Assembly: GCA_046757585.1 (NCBI GenBank)
Contig: JBHHYR010000074.1
Span: 1 to 16,443, forward strand
Direction: 5' to 3'
Length of the DNA stretch: 16,443 bases
From: JBHHYR01 sp046757585
GTDB taxonomy: Bacteria; Desulfobacterota; Binatia; HRBIN30
The translations under genes and the position numbers were made by a program. Numbering within the stretch: position 1 is the first letter of the stretch; each line of letters starts with the position of its first letter. Shown here piece after piece: positions 6,778 to 13,939 of the stretch. Below the pieces are notes generated by a model. It was not told where the DNA came from. It worked only from the letters and a program-made list of their open reading frames with translations, and did no database searches.

Positions 6778-8525
6778 GCGGCGTAGCCTCCAGCACGTGC
6801 AAAATGCAAGGTGCGCTCCGGCGCCGTCGGAGATACGATTGCCCCAGCAAGGCGCAGCGCCAGCGCAATGATCGTCGGCGTCGGATTATACCCAGAGGCG
6901 GTCACGAACACGCTGCCGTCGGCAGCGTACAAGTTGTCGAGGTCGTGAAACTTGCCCCAACGATCGCACACGGACTCAGCCGGGTCGTCACCCATGCGCA
7001 GGCCGCCCAAGACGTGACGGGAGCGCGGGGGGACGGCAGGGTCGAACGGGCTGAAGAAGCCGAACGCGGCGCCGGCCGCCTCCTGCACTCTCAACATTTC
7101 CGGCTTGTAAAACGTGGAGGCGTCAAGCTCAAAGGCGTGATTCTTGTACGTAAACCGCGGCACGGGCAATCCAAAGACGTCGCGCACCGTGGGATCAAGA
7201 TCCACGCGGTTCCAGGGCTGGGGCGCGTCTTCGCCCTGCATGATCATCACTGCAATGTGTGCATTGAACGGACTTTCGACGAGCAGCTGTTTGAGCGACA
7301 GGCCGACCAGGCGGGCGAAGCGCACTGCCTCGGGTCGTAGGCTTTCACGCGCCGCCGTGATGGGCTCGGAGGAGGTGCTGAACTCGATCACGCCGCCGAG
7401 TGGCCGATCGGGTCGCAGCCCCGCCCCACCCTCGGTGATCCCGCGAAAGTCGCCCATCCCATGGGTCACCGAACGCCCGCGCTCCCCATGCAAGCGCTGC
7501 TTGAAGATGCCGGCGCCGATCGTCTGGAAGTGGAACAGCATGTGGCGCCCGAGATGGCCACTGGAGTTGCCGACACCCGGTCCGCCGGGGTCGGACAGGA
7601 GGCACAGCCGCACGGTCTCGATAGCGCTGGCAGCCAGGATGACACAGTCAGCCGTCGCCGAGCGCCGCCTGCCGGCATCATCGACGTACTCGACACCCAG
7701 GACCTGCCGCCGCGAGCCGTCGAGGAGCAGCCGCGTAGCATGCGCGTTATAGCGCAGCTGGCAGTTGCCCGTCAGCAGCGCTCGGCGCAAGGTGGTGACA
7801 GCCGGAGAGCCCTTCGCATTGCGAGGACATCCGTAACCGGAGCAGAAGCCGCAACTCACGCACGGCGAGCGGCCATCGTATGGCCGCGTGTTGATGGCAG
7901 ACGGGTAATTGAACGGGTGATAGCCCAGCCGCGCAGCGCCATTCGCGAGCACGCGGCCTACATACATCGGGGGCTGCGGCGGCAACGGGAACGGTTGGCT
8001 GCGAGGGCCAGCGAACGGGTCAGCCTCCGGGGCGGTGGCGGCGCCTGCAACGCCGGACAGGCGCTCGGTTTCGACATAGAAAGGCTCCAGCTCGTCGTAG
8101 GTCAATGGCCAGTCCGCGAAGCTGGTGCCCGGGAAACTTCGACCAGCCGCGCGCAGGGTGGAAGCCATCCGGAAATCGACCGCTGTGAAGCGCGGGTAGC
8201 TAACGCTCGATATCACTACAGCACCACCGACATTGCGGGTGAGAACGTTGACGTCCGGATCGGCGTGCGCCACCTCGCTGTCGCTTTGCCGGAAGGTACG
8301 CGGCTCCACGAGCGGGTCCCGGCGCGCGAAGCTACGGATCGTGAGCTTGATTTCGTCGTTGCTGTACAGCGGCCAGGGGATGCCGCCGCGGCCGGTCGCA
8401 GCGGACACGGCGGGCAGCCGCACCAGCGTTGCGCCGGCGCCCGCAACCACCAGGCGTAGGACCTGGCGGCGGCTGAGTCCGGACGTTGCCGCTTGGGAGC
8501 TATGCACGCGGTTGCACGGCTGCAT
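6774..8525 (-). CDS. GMC-family oxidoreductase with Tat-like signal, FAD fingerprint unclear
   Basis: This 583-residue protein starts at ATG 8525; the frame stays open upstream to 8732 without domain-like sequence. Residues 17-42 look like a Tat signal (LSRRQVLRLVVAGAGATLV, then PAVSA). The GMC body follows: NVGGAVVISS near 98, a Cys cluster C222-x2-C225-x2-C228-x4-C233 (as in the FAD dehydrogenases close to gluconate/glucose dehydrogenase, some of which hold an iron-sulfur cluster), VILAASAIETVRL, RHVLGGLRMG (His504) and GYNPTPTI (Asn547). The usual N-terminal GxGxxG...Glu Rossmann fingerprint is not evident; the Tat-like segment lies where it should be. The enzyme would oxidise an alcohol or sugar with FAD, probably in the periplasm if exported. 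Its stop overlaps the aminotransferase start. Confidence 0.88.
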   Translation of the reverse strand: MQPCNRVHSSQAATSGLSRRQVLRLVVAGAGATLVRLPAVSAATGRGGIPWPLYSNDEIKLTIRSFARRDPLVEPRTFRQSDSEVAHADPDVNVLTRNVGGAVVISSVSYPRFTAVDFRMASTLRAAGRSFPGTSFADWPLTYDELEPFYVETERLSGVAGAATAPEADPFAGPRSQPFPLPPQPPMYVGRVLANGAARLGYHPFNYPSAINTRPYDGRSPCVSCGFCSGYGCPRNAKGSPAVTTLRRALLTGNCQLRYNAHATRLLLDGSRRQVLGVEYVDDAGRRRSATADCVILAASAIETVRLCLLSDPGGPGVGNSSGHLGRHMLFHFQTIGAGIFKQRLHGERGRSVTHGMGDFRGITEGGAGLRPDRPLGGVIEFSTSSEPITAARESLRPEAVRFARLVGLSLKQLLVESPFNAHIAVMIMQGEDAPQPWNRVDLDPTVRDVFGLPVPRFTYKNHAFELDASTFYKPEMLRVQEAAGAAFGFFSPFDPAVPPRSRHVLGGLRMGDDPAESVCDRWGKFHDLDNLYAADGSVFVTASGYNPTPTIIALALRLAGAIVSPTAPERTLHFARAGGYAA

Positions 8526-8790
8526 TGCGATGCTTCTATGGCACATCCCACGGGCGCGCCTCAACGCGGCCCAGGCTTTCCTGACCGTCCCGTGCGAAGC
8601 AACTTGCCGGCCACCCGACGACTGGCTGGTCCGCGGCGTTATTCCCCGCCCGCCACTTGCGGCGCGTGGATGCACCGGGGGCACTTCGCATGGGTGAGAA
8701 GCCCACCGCGTGGGGGGCGGACGGGAAAACACCGCTTCCGGGGCTTACGCCGGGAGCTATCGGACGACTGAGGCCGATCCGGGTCTGGGT
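8526..8790. other. Spacer between treT and the oxidoreductase gene
   Basis: This 265-bp gap separates genes on the same strand. I see no tRNA, no clear terminator with a T-run and no strong promoter. It contains a short CCCAC-CGC-GTGGG inverted repeat near 8702. Whether treT is co-transcribed with the three coupled genes cannot be settled from sequence. Confidence 0.4.
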
Positions 8791-10263
8791 TTACGTGTAG
8801 GCGGCGGTAAACCGTGCTGGCCGGCCCGCCGCCTCGTACGCGCGGTCGAGCCCATCGATCAGCTGCGCAAACCGGGCCAAGTGATGAAGGTCCAGGAACT
8901 GCTTTGCGACCCGAGCGTGGGCCCTCTCGCCCAGTTGGCGCGCAAAGGCAGGTTCCTGCAGCAGCCGCTGCACGGCCGTGCCGAAGGCCACGAGATCGGT
9001 CGGGTCCTTGAGCAATGAGCCGTCGACACCGTCGGCTATCTGATCCTGAATACCCCCGACAGCGCTGGCCACCACCGGCCGGCCCTTCCACATCGCCTCG
9101 GTGACTGTGAGACCGAAGCCTTCGTGTAGACTCTTTTGCACCACGACGCTCGCGTGCCGCTGCAGGGCGTTCACAATCGCAGCGTTCTCCTGCACATCGA
9201 CCATCGGCAGCGAGGCCAGGTGTATTCGCCTGCGCACCGCGTCGGGCAGCTGCTTCCAAGTGGCAACGACCTCGTCGAACACAGTGGCACCTTCGGGATC
9301 ATCAGCAACGGCCTGCACATTCGGGCCAGCCAGGACCAGCTCGGCGCCGCCCGGGGCGGCACCGTTTCCCAGAGCTGCAAACCCACGCACGACTCCAGCC
9401 GGATCCTTCAAGGGATCCCAGCGGGACACCTGCACCACAAGCGGGGTGTTCCAGGCAGGCGGCCCTGCCGCAGAGATCAATTCGGCCTGACGCTCGACGC
9501 GTCCGGCTGACCCGTCCTCCCGCACGAATTGCGCCCGGCCGCTCCCCGCCGAACCGTGCACCAATCCGGCACGCACAAGCAGGGCCCGCACCGTGGCGTC
9601 GTCGAGCTCCTGGTTCTTGGGTGAGAAGGCGTCAATGCTGGGCGTGATCAGGGTGGATTTTCCGTGGTCGCAGTACTCCGGGACGTACGCGCGACGGGAG
9701 AAGACGAAGGCGGGCACGTCGCGTAGATACGGAGCCAGCAACGCCCAGCCCCGCTCCACCTCGGCGTTGGTGGAGTCATGCCCGATGTGACAGCGCCAGA
9801 TGACCAGCGCGCCCGCTTGGATCAAATGCGGCGCCAGCCCCGCGGTCTGTGGGTCGTGTAGCAGCACCACGTCCCGCGGCCGGATGATCGCCCGCAGATC
9901 GGCCGCGTTGTCTCGCATCGTCGCCTCGTAGATCGCGCGGGCATCCTCGCCAAGGCTTGACCCGTCACCCACGGAACCGTGCAACGCGTGATGCAGCCGC
10001 TTCGTGACCCGGAAAAACGCGGGCGTCCCACGAATGACCACCCAGCGCGCGTCGATGCCCGCGCCGCGCACGTACGGCAGCAAAGACTGCAGCATCTCGG
10101 CCACACCGCCTCCCGCTGGGGTCGAGTTCACGTTCCACACGATCCGACCCGCCAGGCGCTTGCGGGTCGCCTCGGCCCACTGCGCTGCACTATTGATCGC
10201 ACCGCCGCCGACGATCGGCCGAAAGCGACCGAGCGCCTGTGCTCCGATGCTGACTTCAGTCAC
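8791..10263 (-). CDS. treT: Trehalose synthase, nucleotide-sugar type (GT4 glycosyltransferase TreT)
   Basis: This 490-residue soluble GT4 enzyme, by family, joins glucose from a nucleotide sugar (ADP- or UDP-glucose) to glucose to make trehalose (TreT reaction, reversible). Diagnostic segments are IVWNVNSTPAGGGVAEMLQS (41-60), WVVIRGTPAFFRVTKRLHHA (74-93), LLHDPQTAGL (134-143), WRCHIGHD (156-163) and TPSIDAFSPKN (207-217). The C-terminal donor domain has QVSRWDPLKDP (Arg281, Lys286) and the retaining-GT E-x7-E pair in EGFGLTVTEA (Glu381, Glu389). An insert-like Gly/Ser/Arg stretch at about 235-262 is less typical. The start is GTG 10263 with AGGAGG 5 nt upstream. It may supply trehalose as osmolyte, or a disaccharide substrate for the genes downstream. 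A related disaccharide acceptor specificity cannot be excluded. Confidence 0.9.
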   Translation of the reverse strand: MTEVSIGAQALGRFRPIVGGGAINSAAQWAEATRKRLAGRIVWNVNSTPAGGGVAEMLQSLLPYVRGAGIDARWVVIRGTPAFFRVTKRLHHALHGSVGDGSSLGEDARAIYEATMRDNAADLRAIIRPRDVVLLHDPQTAGLAPHLIQAGALVIWRCHIGHDSTNAEVERGWALLAPYLRDVPAFVFSRRAYVPEYCDHGKSTLITPSIDAFSPKNQELDDATVRALLVRAGLVHGSAGSGRAQFVREDGSAGRVERQAELISAAGPPAWNTPLVVQVSRWDPLKDPAGVVRGFAALGNGAAPGGAELVLAGPNVQAVADDPEGATVFDEVVATWKQLPDAVRRRIHLASLPMVDVQENAAIVNALQRHASVVVQKSLHEGFGLTVTEAMWKGRPVVASAVGGIQDQIADGVDGSLLKDPTDLVAFGTAVQRLLQEPAFARQLGERAHARVAKQFLDLHHLARFAQLIDGLDRAYEAAGRPARFTAAYT

Positions 10264-10268
10264 CGTCT

Positions 10269-10274
10269 CCTCCT
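10269..10274 (-). promoter_or_regulatory. Ribosome binding site AGGAGG of treT
   Basis: A perfect AGGAGG on the minus strand lies 5 nt before the GTG at 10263-10261 and fixes that start. Confidence 0.8.
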
Positions 10275-10546
10275 CGCCCCACGCACCACATCCACCGGTC
10301 GACCCGTGCCGTCACCGGCCCCTCGACGTGTCTTCCACGTCGGCTCAGCAGCGCATCCACAAGCAAGCTTCTCACTACTTAGTGCGTGCAAGAAGAGAGG
10401 TTGTTTGTCAACTAAAATCGGTAGAGCCGCCGCGGAATTCTTGCTGCTGTGGCAGTGTGGTCCCGCGGCCGTTCCTGCCGCTTCTGCACCCGTGCGGGCC
10501 GGCCTGCTCGCACCGATCGCCGCCCGTGCTCGTCTGGCCTTCATAG

Positions 10547-10559
10547 CCTCTCCGAGAGG
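10547..10559. repeat. Perfect 13-nt inverted repeat CCTCTC-C-GAGAGG
   Basis: Six-base arms flank a single central base, about 285 bp upstream of the treT start. The size and symmetry suit a dimeric repressor operator, but there is only one copy and no assigned regulator in the window. Confidence 0.4.
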
Positions 10560-10821
10560 TTTCAGAGCAACGCATGTGCCGCGCATGCGCCTTGGATGAT
10601 TGAGGGCTCAAAGGGTTGCGCCGCTGGAGCGTCACAGTCCCAATTTGTACGCTCACTGGTATAGCGACAAAGGAGCAACGCCCCGCATGTATTGCCTGTC
10701 AGGGAGCAAGCGCTGCGGAGGCCTCGGTGTCGTGGATCGAACACGGCCTGGCCGGCCGTTCACTGCCCCAGGAAGCACACGGGCGGTGGGCCCGCCCGGC
10801 AGCCAGAGCCTCGGTCGCGGG

Positions 10822-10843
10822 GCGGCATGCCACAGCATGCCGC
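10822..10843 (-). terminator. Hairpin just downstream of the EF-hand protein gene
   Basis: The perfect 9-bp stem GCGGCATGC/GCATGCCGC has a 4-nt loop and begins 5 nt after the TGA stop at 10851-10849. On the minus strand it is followed by CCCGCG rather than a T-run, so it is a hairpin terminator lacking the usual U-tract, or a 3' mRNA-stabilising stem. Confidence 0.5.
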
Positions 10844-10848
10844 TCCTT

Positions 10849-12243
10849 TCACTGAGCAACCAACACGCTCGTGACCAGGAGATCGCCGACCTGGTCGTTC
10901 TCCACCGTGAACGCACCCGTCAACACCCCGCCCGAGGCGCTTCCGCTGGCGAGGTCGCTGCAGCTAAACGGTGCGCCCATGGTGCTGAACGGTCCAATGT
11001 CGTTACCGGGTGCCATGTTCGCGTTGTTGATTGTCCCGGTTGAGGTGCCCGTTGTTAACGTTGATAGGCCGGTTTCGCCCCGTGCCGACGAGGGATCATC
11101 ATCGGTGCAGAACGCACCGTCGTCGCCGAACATCGTCGGGTCCGAACCGGTGCACGCACCGATCACAAAGCCCAAGGAGGTGGCATTACGCAGCACTGCC
11201 GAACCCGGGCCGCCCGTCCCACTGCGCGTTAAGATCACCGGCCCAAGCGTGCTTCCGCCATTGTCCTGGGTCAGGGTCACGTCCGTGCCGTCGAGGCTAC
11301 TGCAGCCGACCACGCCCACCGCGGCGTTGCCCTGCCCGAACACGTACGTACACGGCTTCTTCCCGGCGCACTCCGCGTCGCCCGCCGTGATGCCGGTGGT
11401 ACACTCGGTCGCCGGCGTGATCCCATCGGCCTCGAAGAGGGTTCCACCGCAGGTCTTGAGGGAAACGCCGCGCAGGCAGGCGCACGCCAAGTCCATCACG
11501 TTGATCGCCGGCAGCTGCAAGGAGGTTGCCCGCATGACGACGGGGATTTGCCCATCTTTTTGGTGGCCGATCGTGAATGCGACGCTTCCGGTCACATCGA
11601 TCGGAATGGTCAAAATGTCTGCTTGAGCGATGAAGCCGCTGCCCGCGACCAGTTCAGTCCCATCTCCTCCGATTTCGCCCGGCTGCAAAGTGATGGCCAC
11701 TTCGGACTCGTTCGTACAATTGGCGGCACAGCCGTCGCCACCGAACGTCACGCAATGAACGCACGCACCGCCGGGACAGTCCGCATCGGCGCTGCACACC
11801 GCGTCCGCCCTGTCACCGCCGACGCACACCCCCTCTCCTTCGCAGTCACCTTCCGCCGTACAAGGCGTGCCCGCGTTCGTGCCGCCGATACAACTGCCCC
11901 CGTCATCGCATTCTTCACCCGCATCAACCTTCCCGTCACCACACACACCTTCCGTCGGACAGCCGTTGAGGGCATTGTTCACGCCCGACACGATTTCATT
12001 CACGGTGATCTGGCCATCGCCATTCGCGTCGCCAGCCGTGCAGGCAGAGACGTCTGCCGTGCCAAGTGCGACGTTCACCATCGTGATGAGTTCGTTGACG
12101 GTGACCTGGCCGTCCCCGTTACAGTCACCGACGCAGACGGCGTGCGCAGTACGCGGAACGAGCGCGAACGTCACGCCAAGCACCACGAGCGCTGCGGTAC
12201 GGTAGTTGCCGCGGAACCACGCTGACTGGCTACATGTGTTCAT
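10849..12243 (-). CDS. Secreted EF-hand (dockerin-like) and cysteine-rich repeat protein
   Basis: This 464-residue exported protein has a signal peptide (residues 1-35, cleavage after AHA). Two 12-residue EF-hand loops follow, Asp40-Glu51 (DCNGDGQVTVNE) and Asp72-Glu83 (DANGDGQITVNE), each followed by a short helix; together they resemble a dockerin pair and should bind calcium. Residues 100-177 are a Cys-rich segment (CGDGKVDAGEECDD and then many CxxD/CxxG) like the cysteine-rich repeats of myxobacterial and related surface proteins. The remaining 285 residues are Gly/Thr-rich, probably beta-structured, with further Cys pairs, and unrecognised. No cohesin or C-terminal anchor is visible. The ATG at 12243 has a perfect AGGAGG 6 nt upstream, so the longer open frame back to 12453 is not used. 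Its function is unknown; an extracellular or cell-surface protein is likely. Confidence 0.88.
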   Translation of the reverse strand: MNTCSQSAWFRGNYRTAALVVLGVTFALVPRTAHAVCVGDCNGDGQVTVNELITMVNVALGTADVSACTAGDANGDGQITVNEIVSGVNNALNGCPTEGVCGDGKVDAGEECDDGGSCIGGTNAGTPCTAEGDCEGEGVCVGGDRADAVCSADADCPGGACVHCVTFGGDGCAANCTNESEVAITLQPGEIGGDGTELVAGSGFIAQADILTIPIDVTGSVAFTIGHQKDGQIPVVMRATSLQLPAINVMDLACACLRGVSLKTCGGTLFEADGITPATECTTGITAGDAECAGKKPCTYVFGQGNAAVGVVGCSSLDGTDVTLTQDNGGSTLGPVILTRSGTGGPGSAVLRNATSLGFVIGACTGSDPTMFGDDGAFCTDDDPSSARGETGLSTLTTGTSTGTINNANMAPGNDIGPFSTMGAPFSCSDLASGSASGGVLTGAFTVENDQVGDLLVTSVLVAQ

Positions 12244-12249
12244 CGTCTT

Positions 12250-12255
12250 CCTCCT
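12250..12255 (-). promoter_or_regulatory. Ribosome binding site AGGAGG deciding start at 12243
   Basis: AGGAGG on the minus strand lies 6 nt before ATG 12243-12241, where a signal peptide begins. It rules out the 70 extra upstream codons. Confidence 0.85.
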
Positions 12256-12271
12256 CTTCCCTGAGAGCCGG

Positions 12272-12290
12272 GAGGCGGCGCTGCCGCCTC
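12272..12290 (-). repeat. Hairpin in the 5' leader of the EF-hand protein gene
   Basis: The perfect 8-bp stem GAGGCGGC/GCCGCCTC has a 3-nt loop and lies 28 nt upstream of the ATG, just beyond the Shine-Dalgarno. It could be a leader structure affecting translation or an operator for the divergent promoters. Confidence 0.4.
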
Positions 12291-12493
12291 TGTTTGCGCT
12301 CATACCGCGGAAACCGCATCGTTGTCTACGCCCCCGAGAGCGAAAAATGCTCACGCGGCAAGGGCCGTGTTGTCTGGTTTGTTGTCCGCTCCACCAGCGG
12401 CGGGGACGGCCGATCGGCTGCTCGGGCCGCCCCGCGCTCTTGAACCCCCACACCGAATCGGCCTGTGCCTCCGCGAAGAGATCAGAAGGTTGT

Positions 12494-12507
12494 TCTCAGA
12501 ATTGAGA
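12494..12507. repeat. Inverted repeat TCTCA-GAAT-TGAGA upstream of DUF1329 gene
   Basis: Five-base arms sit around a 4-nt AT-rich centre, about 104 bp before the DUF1329 ATG. The position suits an operator, but the repeat is short and could be chance. Confidence 0.25.
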
Positions 12508-12610
12508 CGCGCGCACGCGCTAGATGCCCGTGCCCGCCGAGTTCACGTGGCAGCTCGGCATCGGCGCGTTGGCACGGGGGCTGCTCACTAGAACGGTGAG
12601 GTGAGCCGCC

Positions 12611-13939
12611 ATGCGAGCAAGGCTCGGAGGCATGTTTTTTCTCCTGCTGGTCGCCTGCGCCGTTGCTGTGCCCCGAACGGCCAATGGGAAGCTCAAGGAC
12701 GGTGACGTACTGGGCCCATCGAACTGGACGGAGGCGAAGGACCTGCTGCCGCAGGAGATTCTCGAACACTACCGCAATGGCGAGTACGTCAACCAGATCG
12801 CGGACATCACGCTGCCCGGCTACCGCAGCATTCAGCTCCCACCGGACTTTCAGCAAGCGTCGCGCGCCAATCGCGGGCGCTATGAGCTGTCGGAGGCAGG
12901 TTCGATCATCGATCGGCGCAGCGGTAGACAACCGCGCCACATCGTCGGGCTACCGTTCCCCGACATCGATCCACGCGACCCGCAGGCCGGAACGAAAATA
13001 GTATGGAACTACTTCTACACCGTCTGGTATGACGGCAACACCCACTTTCTCACTGAGCTGGAGATGCTCGGCTTGGGCGGCGTCGAGCGCCGACTGGTGA
13101 CGGACGTTTACACCCTCATGTACGACGGTGCGCCGGAGGCGCGCGGCCGGCCGAACCCGAACAACTTGCTCCTGCAGACGATGGCACGGGTCGTATCGCC
13201 CGCCGACTTGAACGGCACCACGTCGCTGACGTGGCGCTTCCGCGACCCGGACAAGCACGACTCCTTATGGACCTTCGTGCCCGGGCTACGCAGGGCACGG
13301 CAGGTCAGTGCCCTCAACCGTTCAGACGGGTTTCTCGGCTCCGATATCTGCCTCGACGACGGCCCGTTCTTTGACGGCAAGCCGGAGGACTTCGTCTTCC
13401 GGCTGCTGGGTCGGCACGACCAGCTGGTGCTCATGGACCCTTTCAGCATACGGGGTGACGCCGACATCATGCCGGCGCCCGGCGGTGGGTGGCGGACCTT
13501 GTGGAAGAACGTGGCGCGCATCGGGGCCGACGCGCCCGGCTGGCGCGGCCTACCCTGGGCACCGGTGAGCGCCGTGCTCGTTCGCCGGCCCGTCTGGATT
13601 GTCGAGGCGCTACCACGCGACCCGAACTACCTGTACGGTCGCATCGTGCTGCGCTTCGACGCCGAAACATACCACGGGAGCTTTTCCAGCAAGTACGATC
13701 GGGCCGGCACGCTCCTGGTCTCGTATCAGGCCTCCACCGGGGCCTACTATACGGGTGACGCCGGGCGAACGTACTTTCCCTCCGGCGGCATCGCCGTCCG
13801 TACAGCGGAGAACTTCCTCTACAAACGGGCCACCGTCGTGCTCTTCCCACCACGCCAGCGCGAGCACCCTGCCGACTATCGCGTCCCGCTCGCCCCAGAT
13901 CTCTTCAGCATGGATGCCCTCATCTGGCACGGGAAATAG
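12611..13939 (+). CDS. DUF1329-family envelope protein
   Basis: This 442-residue exported protein has an N-terminus MRARLGGMFFLLLVACAVAV that is a short signal. It contains a lipobox-like LVAC (Cys16), but also an ANG site at 24-26 for signal peptidase I, so a lipoprotein is possible, not certain. The body fits DUF1329 (outer-membrane lipoprotein-sorting-like, LolB/LolA-related fold): the N-terminal GDVLGPSNWTEAKDLLPQEI, the middle YFYTVWYDGNTHFLTELEML and TSLTWRFRDPDKHDSLWTFVPGLRRARQ split across 212-240, and the C-terminal ALIWHGK. The family often sits next to MMPL/RND proteins and is thought to act in envelope lipid or efflux systems; its biochemical role is not established. The ATG has GAGG 9 nt upstream. 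Its last 26 nt overlap the next gene. Confidence 0.88.
   Translation: MRARLGGMFFLLLVACAVAVPRTANGKLKDGDVLGPSNWTEAKDLLPQEILEHYRNGEYVNQIADITLPGYRSIQLPPDFQQASRANRGRYELSEAGSIIDRRSGRQPRHIVGLPFPDIDPRDPQAGTKIVWNYFYTVWYDGNTHFLTELEMLGLGGVERRLVTDVYTLMYDGAPEARGRPNPNNLLLQTMARVVSPADLNGTTSLTWRFRDPDKHDSLWTFVPGLRRARQVSALNRSDGFLGSDICLDDGPFFDGKPEDFVFRLLGRHDQLVLMDPFSIRGDADIMPAPGGGWRTLWKNVARIGADAPGWRGLPWAPVSAVLVRRPVWIVEALPRDPNYLYGRIVLRFDAETYHGSFSSKYDRAGTLLVSYQASTGAYYTGDAGRTYFPSGGIAVRTAENFLYKRATVVLFPPRQREHPADYRVPLAPDLFSMDALIWHGK

Larger units (their letters stand above)
10264..10848. other. 585-bp region without a supported gene
   Basis: This region lies between treT and the EF-hand protein gene, both on the minus strand. 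The open frames here are low-complexity shadows with no recognisable domain. It holds an AT-richer stretch at about 10372-10422, including a TTGACA on the minus strand with no good -10; a 13-nt perfect inverted repeat at 10547-10559; a GCGCATGCGC palindrome at 10581-10590; a 7-bp stem CGGGCGG/CCGCCCG at 10780-10798; and a 9-bp hairpin at 10822-10843. The treT promoter should lie here. Confidence 0.6.
12244..12610. other. Divergent intergenic region between EF-hand protein and DUF1329 gene
   Basis: These 367 bp carry the leaders and presumably the promoters of two divergent envelope-protein genes. I see an 8-bp hairpin at 12272-12290, a GAGC/GCTC pair flanking an A-run around 12339-12353, and a 14-nt TCTCA-GAAT-TGAGA inverted repeat at 12494-12507. 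I found no consensus -35/-10 pair with proper spacing on either strand. Confidence 0.5.

Noticed and set aside
8526..8732. N-terminal extension of the GMC oxidoreductase
   Set aside because: The extra 69 residues carry no FAD motif and look non-coding; a Tat-like signal would not function 88 residues into the protein.
10383..10411. TTGACA on the minus strand as a treT promoter
   Set aside because: The -35 match is perfect, but the hexamer 17 nt downstream is CACGCA, far from a -10, so it is not reported as a promoter.
10687..11043. Plus-strand open frame starting at ATG 10687 with AAGGAG upstream
   Set aside because: The product is low complexity and Arg/Gly/Ser-rich, has no domain, and runs antisense into the well-supported EF-hand protein gene.
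12244..12453. N-terminal extension of the EF-hand protein gene
   Set aside because: The frame is open, but the residues are basic and disordered, while a signal peptide with a perfect ribosome site starts at 12243.
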